Positions 39,765-46,945 of a DNA stretch of 64,000 nucleotides are shown here, in pieces. The stretch lies in contig JYOB01000017.1 in assembly GCA_000955795.1 (NCBI GenBank), positions 186,001 through 250,000 on the forward strand, read 5' to 3'. The position numbers were made by a program, and so were the translations under genes. The notes below the pieces were generated by a model, which was given only the letters and a program-made list of their open reading frames with translations, was not told the DNA's origin and did no database searches. The stretch is from Burkholderiaceae bacterium 26. Lineage in GTDB: Bacteria > Pseudomonadota > Gammaproteobacteria > Burkholderiales > Burkholderiaceae. Each line of letters starts with the position of its first letter. Within the stretch, counting starts at the first letter, position 1.

Positions 39765-40160
39765 TCAGCTTTGCGCTCCAGGCCCCGCAGCGAGCGGTCC
39801 GATTTGACGTTCCGCAGCTTTTGAATCATGGCGGCGTCGCGCCTCGGCGACGATGCACTGCCATTCGTTGCGGGAAACGCGCTCGCGGAACATCTCGATC
39901 AGGAAGTCGCCCAGGTTCTGACGTGGCCTGGCCATGCCGAGCGTGGCCTTCAAACGTCTCAATTCGTTCTGCAGACGCGTGACCCGTGCCCGCGCTTTGG
40001 CCTGTTGCAATGAGCCGACGGGGAATATTTTTACTGACGCTTCGGCCGCTGCCAGCGCTCGCACAAGATCGGCACGTCGCTGTTGAAGTGGCTCAGTTCC
40101 GTCGTTGTGATTACCGAGGCGAGATTGCGTGTCCTCTAGGCGAGCAAGGGCGTGGCGCAT
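39765..40160 (-). CDS. Hypothetical 131-residue helical protein
   Basis: Not recognised. The product is Arg/Ala-rich and mostly helical, with a likely coiled coil between residues about 25 and 75 (ARVTRLQNELRRLKATLG) and a conserved-looking segment FLIEMFRERVSRNEWQCIVAEARRRH. ATG 40160 has the ribosome-binding-like AGGAGC upstream. The last codons include the 14-bp AGCGAGCGGTCCGA, identical to part of the inverted-repeat element at 25185-25303, so the 3' end may run into a dispersed repeat. Confidence 0.6.
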   Translation of the reverse strand: MRHALARLEDTQSRLGNHNDGTEPLQQRRADLVRALAAAEASVKIFPVGSLQQAKARARVTRLQNELRRLKATLGMARPRQNLGDFLIEMFRERVSRNEWQCIVAEARRRHDSKAAERQIGPLAAGPGAQS

Positions 40161-40522
40161 TTCGATGCTCCTGTATCGGGTCTAGGTACCCGAACCCCGA
40201 CGCCAATCGGGGTGGCCGGGCACAAGGCAAGGTTGGCGTACCGGCGATACAGGAAACCGGCGAGCGCGAGCGCTCCCTCACCAAGGCCCGGCCATAGGAG
40301 GCGCTTGATGAACGGGCGTAAAAAAACCGCCAGCCGGCGGTTACCCGCCTGTATCTGCTCCCGGACGCCAATCCGAGGTCACGTTGTGTGCGTGACGGGC
40401 GGCAGTATAGCGCAGGGGTTGCGCGCTCTTTGTGCCAAGTCGTGAAGCTGAGAAGCCCCGATGCCGATCGGCCGGCGCGTAAATGCTCCCTCGCCAAGGC
40501 ACGGCGAAGGAGAGGGCGGGTG
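40161..40522. other. 362-bp intergenic region with repeats and a minus-strand terminator
   Basis: No gene is supported here. Two similar segments carry GCTCCCTCACCAAGGC (from about 40271) and GCTCCCTCGCCAAGGC (from about 40486), the start of imperfect direct repeats with GC-rich surroundings. A terminator for the LuxR-type gene is annotated separately. The rest shows only short GC-rich inverted repeats. Confidence 0.5.
40320..40342 (-). terminator. Rho-independent terminator downstream of the PAS-LuxR gene
   Basis: On the minus strand a 7-bp stem AACCGCC/GGCGGTT with loop GGCT runs straight into seven T. It lies about 180 bp after the stop of the LuxR-type gene; nothing coding is seen in between. 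Confidence 0.7.
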
Positions 40523-41107
40523 TCAGCGGTTCTGCATCTCTTTGAGCCACAGGCTCATCAGCCCAGCGCGGCCGCGCACGCCGAACTTGCGATAGACGTT
40601 CGTGATGTAGGAATGCGTGGTTGAAACGGCAAGGCCGAGTTGTTCCGCAATCTGCTTTTCTGCGGCCTCGGTCAACAACAGCTGCAATACCCTGGATTCA
40701 TGAGGCGCCAGACGCGCTTGCAGTTGCACCAGGTGGCTCTGCTCCGCCAGGGGCCGCGTTGCGGTGACGTCACGCGCCACGCCGATGCGCAGTCGGTGCT
40801 CGACGCTCCACTGCGCCGACCATGACAACTGGACATCGGTGCCAAGCTGGTGGCGATAGCGATTCTCGAACCCGGTGCACTTTGCACCGGCCTGAACGCG
40901 ACCGGCCTCCCTTCGGGTTCTGTCGCGGTCGTCCGGCGCTACGAGTTCAAGCATGCTTTGCCCGATCAGCTCGGCTGGCCGATAACCAAGGAGGTCTTGC
41001 CAGGCCGCGTTGGCGTGACGGATCCGCCCACGCTCGTCGACCAGAAAGACGCCATCCGGAAGACTATTGGCCAAAGCGATCGCGCTCACATCATTGAGGA
41101 CTTCCAT
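40523..41107 (-). CDS. PAS-domain LuxR-type transcriptional regulator
   Basis: A 194-residue regulator. The N-terminal PAS domain (about residues 10-110) reads NSLPDGVFLVDERGRIRHANAAWQDLLGY. It is followed by a LuxR/GerE helix-turn-helix with LAPHESRVLQLLLTEAAEKQIAEQLGLAVSTTHSYITNVYRKFGV (my reading of residues about 132-178). It probably senses a small ligand or redox state. ATG 41107 is used; TTG 41170 and ATG 41164 extend it by about 20 residues. No nearby gene suggests its target; it sits at the edge of the accessory region. Confidence 0.85.
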   Translation of the reverse strand: MEVLNDVSAIALANSLPDGVFLVDERGRIRHANAAWQDLLGYRPAELIGQSMLELVAPDDRDRTRREAGRVQAGAKCTGFENRYRHQLGTDVQLSWSAQWSVEHRLRIGVARDVTATRPLAEQSHLVQLQARLAPHESRVLQLLLTEAAEKQIAEQLGLAVSTTHSYITNVYRKFGVRGRAGLMSLWLKEMQNR

Positions 41108-41493
41108 GGTCTGCCGCGTTTGGTTGCAATACAAAAGAACTGATGGCCAGGCGCCGATGTGCATGACCAAGCTGGGTCGTAATCCCAGACAGCGACAAAC
41201 GGTTGCACAAGGCTGTGATCATTGACAGCGCTGCAAGCGTTTGCCGCGTCCCGGAATATGCTGATCCGTGCCCGCTGCACCAAAAAGCAGCAGGCACGAG
41301 CGGCGTCTGCTGGCAGGTTCATGCCCTCTAATTAGCAGGCTGCCAGTCAGAATAGCGTCTGCTATCGTTGCCCACAATATACGGTGTCAGCATCATGCCT
41401 AATAAAAATGTTCAGCACCCGTGCGGTTCCATGGGACCGACGCGGGGCGGGCAACGGGGAAAACAGCAAGTCGCTTGGCCGTCGTAGGCCAAA

Positions 41494-41544
41494 CCGACTC
41501 GTAAACACGGGGTGAGCGGATTCTCCCCGGCCTTTTCGAGTCGG
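41494..41544. repeat. Nested inverted repeat (possible structured RNA)
   Basis: Outer arms CCGACTCG (41494-41501) and CGAGTCGG (41537-41544) enclose a second stem CGGGG.../...CCCCGG around 41508-41530. The two stems are nested, so a transcript would fold into one interrupted hairpin. No T-run follows, so it does not look like a plain terminator. No known RNA family is recognised. Confidence 0.5.
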
Positions 41545-41582
41545 CGTTCCGGCGACATTGCTTCGGCGTTGATGCGCAGGCC

Positions 41583-41606
41583 CTCACCAATAAGCTTATT
41601 GGTGAG
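41583..41606. repeat. Perfect 24-bp palindrome, candidate operator
   Basis: The half-site CTCACCAATAAG is followed directly by its reverse complement, giving a spacer-free perfect palindrome centred on an AAGCTT core. It lies about 200 bp upstream of the HicB/Nlp-like gene. Both arms are AT-containing in a GC-rich context, as expected of a dimeric regulator's binding site. Binding is inferred. Confidence 0.55.
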
Positions 41607-41670
41607 AGAAAAATAAGAAGAGTTGTACCTTTTTTGAAGAACGGGGAAGAGTCTTCATGCGCTCGACCAA

Positions 41671-41692
41671 CCCCAAGCCCGGGGGCTTGGGG
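41671..41692. repeat. Perfect 22-bp GC palindrome
   Basis: CCCCAAGCCC and GGGCTTGGGG flank a two-base GG spacer. As RNA it would be a very stable hairpin. It is followed by purine-rich DNA, not a T-run, so a simple terminator role is unlikely in either direction. Confidence 0.5.
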
Positions 41693-41803
41693 GAAGCGTT
41701 TGCGTCCTTGGCTTTGGTCGCGACGCACAGCAGCGGCGGTCAGGTTATTCCATTCGAGAAAAGAATAATCAATAAGCCGGTTTTGATTTAGCGCCCGAAT
41801 AAT

Positions 41804-42250
41804 ATGGATTTGATTTGCAAGGTAAGGTTGTACCAAGATCGCGGACGTTATTTTGCGGTCTTGGTCGCACCGGACACGATGTGCTCCAGCACGGGGCGAA
41901 ACGCAGCTGAAGCGCTAACAAATCTAGGCCGGTCTATGGCCGAGAATCCTCTCCCTCAACCGGTCGATTCGATAGAGCCGAAGGAGCGCAAGAGAGGAAG
42001 TCAGGTAGCAGGGCCCACGCCCCATCCTCGCGAATTTCCCCGCGCCATACCCATCGCAAAACGCCTCCTCAACGAGCGTTTCGGCAAAGCCACCTTGCGA
42101 GAACTCTCAGAAAAGCTGGGATTAGAAGACGTCACGCCACAATTGCTGTCTTCTTCCATCGCGGGCAATGGGGCGAAGCGGGTTCGTCTGGCCATTGCCA
42201 AGGCGCTTGGAGAAGATCCTGATGCGCTTTGGCCAATGGCGCGGCACTAA
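41804..42250 (+). CDS. HicB-like / Nlp-type putative DNA-binding protein
   Basis: A 148-residue protein in two parts. Residues 1-45 resemble a HicB-type partial RNase H fold (YQDRGRYFAVLVAPDTM, then AAEALTNLGRSMAE). The C-terminal 75 residues resemble Ner/Nlp-like phage helix-turn-helix proteins, with LRELSEKLGLEDVTPQLLSSSI and the ending RLAIAKALGEDPDALWP. No clear ribosome-binding site precedes ATG 41804. It is outside the left att repeat and may be a relic of another element. It could be a regulator or an antitoxin without a visible toxin. Confidence 0.6.
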   Translation: MDLICKVRLYQDRGRYFAVLVAPDTMCSSTGRNAAEALTNLGRSMAENPLPQPVDSIEPKERKRGSQVAGPTPHPREFPRAIPIAKRLLNERFGKATLRELSEKLGLEDVTPQLLSSSIAGNGAKRVRLAIAKALGEDPDALWPMARH

Positions 42251-42372
42251 CACGGCACGCGCTATTGAAGACCCGCAACTGGCACAAGTGGAAATGCCTG
42301 CAGAACGGCGTTGTCAATCGACGCGGCGAGGAGTGCGGGAGAAATCGGGATTGCCTTGTAGCAAGGCAGGGA

Positions 42373-42387
42373 CTGGCGGAAGCGGTG
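42373..42387 (+). repeat. attL: 15-bp direct repeat of the tRNA-Ser 3' end
   Basis: CTGGCGGAAGCGGTG here is identical to 57281-57295, the 3' terminus of the tRNA-Ser gene. The match ends at both sides (A versus T before, T versus A after). It lies about 150 bp ahead of the integrase gene and marks the left junction of the element. Confidence 0.82.
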
Positions 42388-42538
42388 TCCTTCTAACAGG
42401 TGTCTAGCGCGGCCTCCACCAATCTGAAATAGCCCCGAGGAGCCCTTATATCTACTGGGTCAGTGGGTCGATTGGTCTTGTATTGTCCGATACCGCCTCA
42501 TAGAATCTATTCAACTAGTGTGGGTAGAGGTGAGGGTA

Positions 42539-43789
42539 ATGAGGCAGGAAAGTGCGCGCAGAGCCATTCATACACTTTCTGCGGTAGCGGTCAGCAAGCT
42601 GACGACGCCGGGTTATCACAGCGATGGTGGCGGCCTGTATCTACAGATCTCTCCGACCGGTACGAAGTCGTGGATTTTTCGGTTCAAGATCAATGGCCGC
42701 GCTCGCGAAATGGGGCTCGGTTCGATATTGGGGGTAGGGTTAGCTGATGCCCGTAGCAGCGCTGCGGAATGCCGCCGTCAGCTCGCCGCTGGTATCGATC
42801 CGATCGAGGCCCGAAAAGGGGTGCGCGCGCAGGTGCGCCTAGAGGCTGCCAAGGCCGTCACCTTTTCATATTGCGCCACGGCCTACATCGACGCCCACCG
42901 GCTGGGTTGGCGCAATGCTAAGCATGTCTCTCAGTGGGAAAACACCATTGCGGCTTATGCTAATCCCGTGATCGGCTCACTTCCCGTGCAGACAGTGGAC
43001 ACGGGGCTCGTGATGCGCATCCTTGAACCAATTTGGAGCGTAAAGCCGGAGACGGCTTCTCGCCTTCGCGGCCGCATTGAGTCGATTCTGGACTGGGCAA
43101 AGGTGCGTGGCTTTCGGCAGGGTGAAAATCCAGCTCGCTGGCGAGGGCACTTAGAGGCGCTACTACCGGCTCGGTCGAGGATTCGAGCGGTCAAACACCA
43201 CGCTGCGCTGCCATATCAAGAGATCGGCCAGCTCATGGCAGACCTTCAGGATCAGCCTGGCATCGCCTCCTTGGCGCTGGCGTTCACGATCTTGACGGCG
43301 GCACGCACCGGAGAAGTCATTGGAGCCAAGCGTGCCGAGTTCGATCTGAAAGAGCGCGTCTGGACGGTGCCGGCCGAGCGCATGAAGGCCCGGCGAGAGC
43401 ACCGCGTCCCGCTTTCTTCGGCGGTGATTTCCCTTCTGTCTGCCGCGGAGCCCTATCAGGTCGATGACTATGTGTTTCCGGGCGCGCGGCCCCAAAAACA
43501 CCTATCCAACATGGCGATGCTCATGCTGCTGAAGCGTATGGGACGCGCTGACCTGACGGCGCACGGATTCCGCTCAACGTTCCGGGACTGGGCTGCAGAA
43601 CAGACGAACTATGCACGCGAGGTAGCGGAAGCCGCTTTGGCGCATGTGGTGGGTGACAAGGTTGAGGCCGCGTACCGCCGCGGCGACATGTTCGACAAAC
43701 GGCGTCGGCTCATGAATGAGTGGGCTCGGTATTGTGCCGTGCAGAGTGGGTCGGCGGAGATAGTGCCGATCAATCGAGCGACTGGCTGA
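42539..43789 (+). CDS. int: P4-type tyrosine integrase
   Basis: A 416-residue tyrosine recombinase of the DUF4102/P4 class. The N-terminal DUF4102 segment starts at KLTTPGYHSDGGGLYLQIS, then an arm/core-binding region. The catalytic domain has Arg256 (TAARTGE), His342 and Arg345 (HGFR), His369 and the nucleophile Tyr379. This class inserts elements at tRNA 3' ends, in agreement with the tRNA-Ser repeat. ATG 42539 is preceded by AGGTGAGGG; GTG 42518 is an alternative. It is transcribed inwards from attL. Confidence 0.93.
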   Translation: MRQESARRAIHTLSAVAVSKLTTPGYHSDGGGLYLQISPTGTKSWIFRFKINGRAREMGLGSILGVGLADARSSAAECRRQLAAGIDPIEARKGVRAQVRLEAAKAVTFSYCATAYIDAHRLGWRNAKHVSQWENTIAAYANPVIGSLPVQTVDTGLVMRILEPIWSVKPETASRLRGRIESILDWAKVRGFRQGENPARWRGHLEALLPARSRIRAVKHHAALPYQEIGQLMADLQDQPGIASLALAFTILTAARTGEVIGAKRAEFDLKERVWTVPAERMKARREHRVPLSSAVISLLSAAEPYQVDDYVFPGARPQKHLSNMAMLMLLKRMGRADLTAHGFRSTFRDWAAEQTNYAREVAEAALAHVVGDKVEAAYRRGDMFDKRRRLMNEWARYCAVQSGSAEIVPINRATG

Positions 43790-43822
43790 CTAACCGCGCC
43801 TGACGGCATCAGGCAAAAAGCG

Positions 43823-43852
43823 GCAGGTTCGATGCGCCAACATCGAACCTGC
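43823..43852. promoter_or_regulatory. 12-bp perfect hairpin between integrase and small-gene operon
   Basis: GCAGGTTCGATG pairs perfectly with CATCGAACCTGC across a six-base loop. No T-run follows on the plus strand, so a simple intrinsic terminator is unlikely. It overlaps the start of the conserved box GCCTGACCACAAC that precedes the next gene and is therefore a candidate leader structure. Confidence 0.5.
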
Positions 43853-43903
43853 CTGACCACAACCAAGCTAATAAGGAGCTTGATCATGGCTGAAGCAGAT
43901 TCT
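43851..43903 (+). repeat. Leader/start module, copy 1
   Basis: The box GCCTGACCACAAC, a spacer, AAGGAG and ATGGCTGAAGC-GATT are repeated at 44217-44271 with similar spacing. Copy 1 follows a perfect hairpin. The duplication covers leader and first codons but not the rest of the two genes. Confidence 0.6.
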
Positions 43904-44176
43904 ATCGCGCAGGATCCTGTGCCTACAAAAGAGCAAATTCAGAGCGCAGGCGGCCGAATCGCTGATCTGTATCTCACGCTTGAGGCGATGCACGACCTAT
44001 GTCACGAGCAGATCTGCGGTGGGTTGTCCAGCGATGACCCAGAGACTGCGATGAAGTTTGTACTTCTACGCGCTCTGCTGAGGGGCGCTGCGCGAGACGC
44101 CGAGACTTGCGCATGGATCCTGAGTGGGGACAGGGAATCCCCAGGATTCTTCGAAGGGCATTTCGGCTCAATCTGA
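43886..44176 (+). CDS. Small element protein beginning MAEAD (96 residues)
   Basis: Not recognised. The 96-residue acidic protein is mostly helical, with a central segment GRIADLYLTLEAMHDLCHEQICG and DPETAMKFVLLRALLRGAARDAE. The start at ATG 43886 is set by AAGGAGC ten bases upstream. It has the same first residues (MAEAD) and leader as the next gene, and both have length and composition of paralogous accessory phage proteins, though the bodies are only weakly alike. Confidence 0.65.
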   Translation: MAEADSIAQDPVPTKEQIQSAGGRIADLYLTLEAMHDLCHEQICGGLSSDDPETAMKFVLLRALLRGAARDAETCAWILSGDRESPGFFEGHFGSI

Positions 44177-44216
44177 TTGCATGAGGCGGCAGTCGAGGAG
44201 CGGCAACTCCAAGACC

Positions 44217-44272
44217 GCCTGACCACAACACGACCTGTTAAGGAGGTTCGTACCATGGCTGAAGCTGATTTT
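44217..44272 (+). repeat. Leader/start module, copy 2
   Basis: GCCTGACCACAAC (44217-44229), AAGGAGG and ATGGCTGAAGCTGATT match copy 1 at 43851-43903. Immediately upstream an imperfect hairpin (AGGCGG...CCGCCT, about 44183-44220) takes the place of the perfect hairpin of copy 1. Confidence 0.6.
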
Positions 44273-44536
44273 AGCAACGCTATCAAGCAAGAGCTCCGCA
44301 TTCGCACCAATCGCGGCGGAAGCCGGCTATTTGAAAACACCAATGAGATGCTGTTCTTCGCAAGGGAGACAGCTACCGACCTGGCTTCGCTCACAGCAGT
44401 TCTCGAAGGGGCGGCCGATGCTGAACCGGGATTTCTGGCTCGTTCTATTGGAACAATGAACGACATAGCTTGGCAGCTAGAGCAAGCGTTGGAAATTCTT
44501 TACGCAGCAGCAGAACAAAAACGGAAGGAGACCTGA
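44255..44536 (+). CDS. Small element protein beginning MAEAD (93 residues)
   Basis: Not recognised. A 93-residue helical protein with a hydrophobic-alternating middle (NEMLFFARETATDLASLTAVL) and a C-terminal helix DIAWQLEQALEILYAAAEQ. TTAAGGAGG precedes ATG 44255. It is a likely partial paralogue of the upstream gene and of the next 77-residue protein, which also ends in a WLAGDLAEQI-type helix. It may be part of a small multi-paralogue set of regulators. Confidence 0.65.
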   Translation: MAEADFSNAIKQELRIRTNRGGSRLFENTNEMLFFARETATDLASLTAVLEGAADAEPGFLARSIGTMNDIAWQLEQALEILYAAAEQKRKET

Positions 44537-44538
44537 TC

Positions 44539-44772
44539 ATGGCAAACGCAGGCACCTTCAACGCTCAAGAATTTTCCCTCGACCAGTTGGACGAGCTGGT
44601 AAAGCGGTCCTCCCAGCTTGTCGCGCTGCTTGCCACTTTGCGTGGGGTGGGCTACCAATCATTCAAAGTCTACAGCGAGGAGATTCAGGAGAACACATTA
44701 TGGCTGGCTGGCGACTTGGCCGAACAGATTCATGACGGGCTTCTGCTTTCGTCCGAAGGGGGCAAATCATGA
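44539..44772 (+). CDS. Small element protein (77 residues)
   Basis: Not recognised. A 77-residue helical protein with SLDQLDELVKRSSQLVALLATLRG and NTLWLAGDLAEQIHDGLLL. GGAAGGAGA precedes ATG 44539, two bases after the upstream stop, and the stop overlaps the next start as ATGA. Size and helix pattern resemble the two genes before it. Confidence 0.65.
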   Translation: MANAGTFNAQEFSLDQLDELVKRSSQLVALLATLRGVGYQSFKVYSEEIQENTLWLAGDLAEQIHDGLLLSSEGGKS

Positions 44773-45092
44773 GCTGCGAATATCTAGTTGTCCCGCCAAA
44801 GGTTTTTCCATTTCGCCCTGTGGACCGTCCTTTGCCCTCGGCGAGGACGGATGGCGACCTGCCCCGATCCAACAGTGACGTCGTTCGCCTTTTGCCAAGA
44901 AGGAACGCCGGCAGCGTGAGTGGTACGCAAACAGAAGCGCGAAAGTTCGGCGTCATTCGCATCATCCTTCAACCGGACGGCAGTCATCAGTTCATCCGCG
45001 ATGGTGCCTACGCTTCATCTCGCGATTTGAGCATGCAAGCCTTGGCCGAAGTGGTCGCGGCGCTCGCGACGCAAGGCCTCGAACACGAATAG
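44769..45092 (+). CDS. Hypothetical element protein (107 residues)
   Basis: Not recognised. The first 50 residues are Pro/Arg-rich; residues from about 58 on (ARKFGVIRIILQPDGSHQFIRDGAY) look like a small beta-alpha domain ending in a helix. It is translationally coupled to the preceding gene (ATGA). Its operon position among other small phage-like genes is the main support. Confidence 0.55.
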   Translation: MSCEYLVVPPKVFPFRPVDRPLPSARTDGDLPRSNSDVVRLLPRRNAGSVSGTQTEARKFGVIRIILQPDGSHQFIRDGAYASSRDLSMQALAEVVAALATQGLEHE

Positions 45093-45100
45093 GGGCGAAC

Positions 45101-45568
45101 ATGAGAACCGAACGTTACTCTACGCGCGATCGATCCTATGGCGCATGGCATCGTGCCCCTTCGATCGGTCGTTACCTCAAAGGTGCGCAGGCCGAATCAT
45201 TGACCATGGCGGACTTGGACTCTGTGCTGTTCACTGAGTACGAGAACGGCAGCAAGCTCCCGCTCGCACTGGTGGAGGTGGCGCGCGACATCGGCCAGGA
45301 CAAGCCGGCTGGGGTCCTCCGGAGGCTCGCAGAAATGGCTGACGTACCGGCGTTCGTGGCGCTCTATACGCTATCGGAGCGGGCCAACCCAACCAACCCA
45401 AACTGGTGTGACATCGAGGCGTTCAGGGTGCAGCGTCTGTGGCCTCGGCCGGAGGGCCGCTGGCGCATGCTCACGCCCGCACAGTGGGCGCGTGCGCTTG
45501 TACAGATCCGCAGTTGGCAACTACGCCGGTTCGCTGGTCGAGAAGCTGCAAACGATAGCCGGTACTGA
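45101..45568 (+). CDS. Hypothetical element protein (155 residues)
   Basis: Not recognised. A basic protein with a mid-section LALVEVARDIGQDKPAGVLRRLAEMADVPAFVALYTLSE that looks like helical repeats, and a Trp/Arg-rich C terminus (RVQRLWPRPEGRWRMLTPAQWARAL). It starts 8 bp after the previous stop with GGGGCGAAC upstream, within the same rightward operon. DNA contact is possible from its charge but not supported by a motif. Confidence 0.55.
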   Translation: MRTERYSTRDRSYGAWHRAPSIGRYLKGAQAESLTMADLDSVLFTEYENGSKLPLALVEVARDIGQDKPAGVLRRLAEMADVPAFVALYTLSERANPTNPNWCDIEAFRVQRLWPRPEGRWRMLTPAQWARALVQIRSWQLRRFAGREAANDSRY

Positions 45569-45577
45569 GGGGTGGTC

Positions 45578-45859
45578 ATGAAACAAGTGAGTAGCGTGGG
45601 CACTACAAACGCAGGCCAATTGAAGTGGATTGGCGACGATCTTTGCGCGGACCGTGGCCGGCCAGCGCTCATCCACCTTATCGACGAGAGCGGCAAGAAC
45701 CTGTATCTCGGTCTTGCCGACGTGCTTGCTCGTGCGGGTGCGGTAGACACGTACGGATTGGGGCGCGTTACGTCCTGTGCTCGCTTTGCGGCAGAGCATG
45801 GCTATCTTCATCCCGCCGATGCGGAAGCTTGGCGGCAATGGTCGAACGCGCGGCAGTAG
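45578..45859 (+). CDS. Hypothetical element protein (93 residues)
   Basis: Not recognised. It contains KWIGDDLCADRGRPALIHLIDESG followed by a helical segment LADVLARAGAVDTYGLGRVTSCARFAAEHGYL. ATG 45578 with GAGGGGTGG upstream is used; GTG 45572 is two codons earlier. It belongs to the same operon of small proteins. Confidence 0.55.
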   Translation: MKQVSSVGTTNAGQLKWIGDDLCADRGRPALIHLIDESGKNLYLGLADVLARAGAVDTYGLGRVTSCARFAAEHGYLHPADAEAWRQWSNARQ

Positions 45860-45868
45860 GGGCACACC

Positions 45869-46363
45869 ATGGCTGCCAAATGGGCTTACGTCGAGGTAGA
45901 CCAAAAAGGCGTAAAGGACGCTGCTGCCTGGCTTAGAGATGAGTTTCGAGCACCGGACTATGTCACGATGCTCTCAGACGCTGATTCTGCTGAACTGCGG
46001 GATCGAGCCATCAGGCTGGGCAACTTGTTCGCGAAGCAGGCCACCCGGAAGCGTTCCCAAGAGACGTTCCAGATTCGGCTGCCACGTGATCTCGCCGAGT
46101 GGTTCGGTTACTTCTGTTGCCGACCTGGTTCCAGCCTCATGCCATTCCGCCCGGGCTGGCTCGTTTCGAGAGCGTGTATGCAGGCGTCACTGGCCCGCGC
46201 CGGCCCGCCACGGCTTGGCGGTAAGCCGTTGGTTGACCGCGCATCCAACTTGGTGAACCGAGAGGAGCGCCATCGCAAGCGCCTCCAGGCGCGTATCAAA
46301 GAAAACAAACGATTCGAGGAGATGCTCCGCCGCAATGGCGGGAGTGTGTTGGGTCGCATCTAG
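45869..46363 (+). CDS. Hypothetical basic element protein (164 residues)
   Basis: Not recognised. The N-terminal half is mixed alpha/beta (KWAYVEVDQKGVKDAAAWL, IRLPRDLAEWFGYFC). The last 50 residues are a very basic helix (NREERHRKRLQARIKENKRFEEMLRR) that could bind nucleic acid or form a coiled coil. It starts 9 bp after the preceding stop and is followed by a 100-bp gap, so it may end the first operon of the element. Confidence 0.55.
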   Translation: MAAKWAYVEVDQKGVKDAAAWLRDEFRAPDYVTMLSDADSAELRDRAIRLGNLFAKQATRKRSQETFQIRLPRDLAEWFGYFCCRPGSSLMPFRPGWLVSRACMQASLARAGPPRLGGKPLVDRASNLVNREERHRKRLQARIKENKRFEEMLRRNGGSVLGRI

Positions 46364-46463
46364 AAATACTCCGGAAATTACGCCATCGCGGAGTCACCTT
46401 CCGTTCAATACCTTACCGACATGCGGTATCGCAATAGATGCCGCAAGACTCTAGGAGAGATCC

Positions 46464-46667
46464 ATGTCGGTAAGTTTCAAGGGCCTGCGCCCCCCAAAAG
46501 CAGCTGAGAAGCTGGGCATTGGCTTGTCCACTCTCTGGGCTCGTGCCAAGAACGATCCTGAATTTCCTCGCCCCGTGAAGTTGGGGCCGGCGACCACCGT
46601 GTTCCTTGAGCACGAACTGGACGCTTACCTTGCTAAGTGCGCCGCCGAAACACGTCAAGCTGCGTAA
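46464..46667 (+). CDS. AlpA-like small DNA-binding regulator
   Basis: A 67-residue AlpA/MerR-like winged-helix protein. It reads LRPPKAAEKLGIGLSTLWARAKNDPEFPRPVKLG, the form of AlpA regulators where an Arg/Trp-containing recognition helix is followed by FPRPVKLG, and ends in LDAYLAKCAAE. AlpA proteins activate excision or early genes of P4-like elements and many islands. AGGAGAGATCC precedes ATG 46464. It starts a second operon (regulator, 88-aa protein, initiator, helicase). Confidence 0.8.
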   Translation: MSVSFKGLRPPKAAEKLGIGLSTLWARAKNDPEFPRPVKLGPATTVFLEHELDAYLAKCAAETRQAA

Positions 46668-46678
46668 GCGGGGATTCC

Positions 46679-46945
46679 ATGCAAAGGTTCAATCGCACGC
46701 CTGCTGCGCAGTCAATTCCGCGTCGCTTTGGAGGTCCAGGTTGGCCCCCGGTCCGACAGGACCAAATCCGCGGCGAATGGTGGGTAACGAAAGACCTGGT
46801 GTGGCCCGCCGTAGTTTGGAATGGCGCGCATTGCTGGGCTTACCTTCACGATCTCGGGCCAGACGCGTTGCAATGGGTGATGGAACGCCTTCGCCGTGCT
46901 GAACTTGACCGTCAGCCGGTTGGCATCATCAGGTGGGACGTCTGA
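46679..46945 (+). CDS. Hypothetical element protein (88 residues)
   Basis: Not recognised. A Trp-rich protein (GPGWPPVRQDQIRGEWWVTKDLVWPAVVWNG region, residues about 20-50) with a helical end ALQWVMERLRRAELD. It starts 11 bp after the AlpA stop, and its stop overlaps the next start (TGATG). Its place between regulator and replication genes suggests an early-gene function. Confidence 0.5.
   Translation: MQRFNRTPAAQSIPRRFGGPGWPPVRQDQIRGEWWVTKDLVWPAVVWNGAHCWAYLHDLGPDALQWVMERLRRAELDRQPVGIIRWDV

Larger units (their letters stand above)
41108..41803. other. Gene-poor 696-bp region with palindromes and possible structured RNA
   Basis: No coding frame here looks real. The region is less GC-rich than its surroundings in parts. 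It contains nested inverted repeats at 41494-41544 (CCGACTCG/CGAGTCGG enclosing CGGGG/CCCCG), a perfect 24-bp palindrome at 41583-41606 and a perfect GC palindrome at 41671-41692. It separates the core LuxR-type gene from a phage-like regulator gene. Confidence 0.6.

Noticed and set aside
40271-40510. Direct repeats near 40271 and 40486 as an insertion-sequence remnant
   Set aside because: No transposase fragment or target duplication is seen; they look like ordinary GC-rich intergenic repeats.
41399-41836. 145-codon minus-strand frame in the palindrome-rich region
   Set aside because: No ribosome-binding site, no family likeness, and it crosses the strong palindromes.
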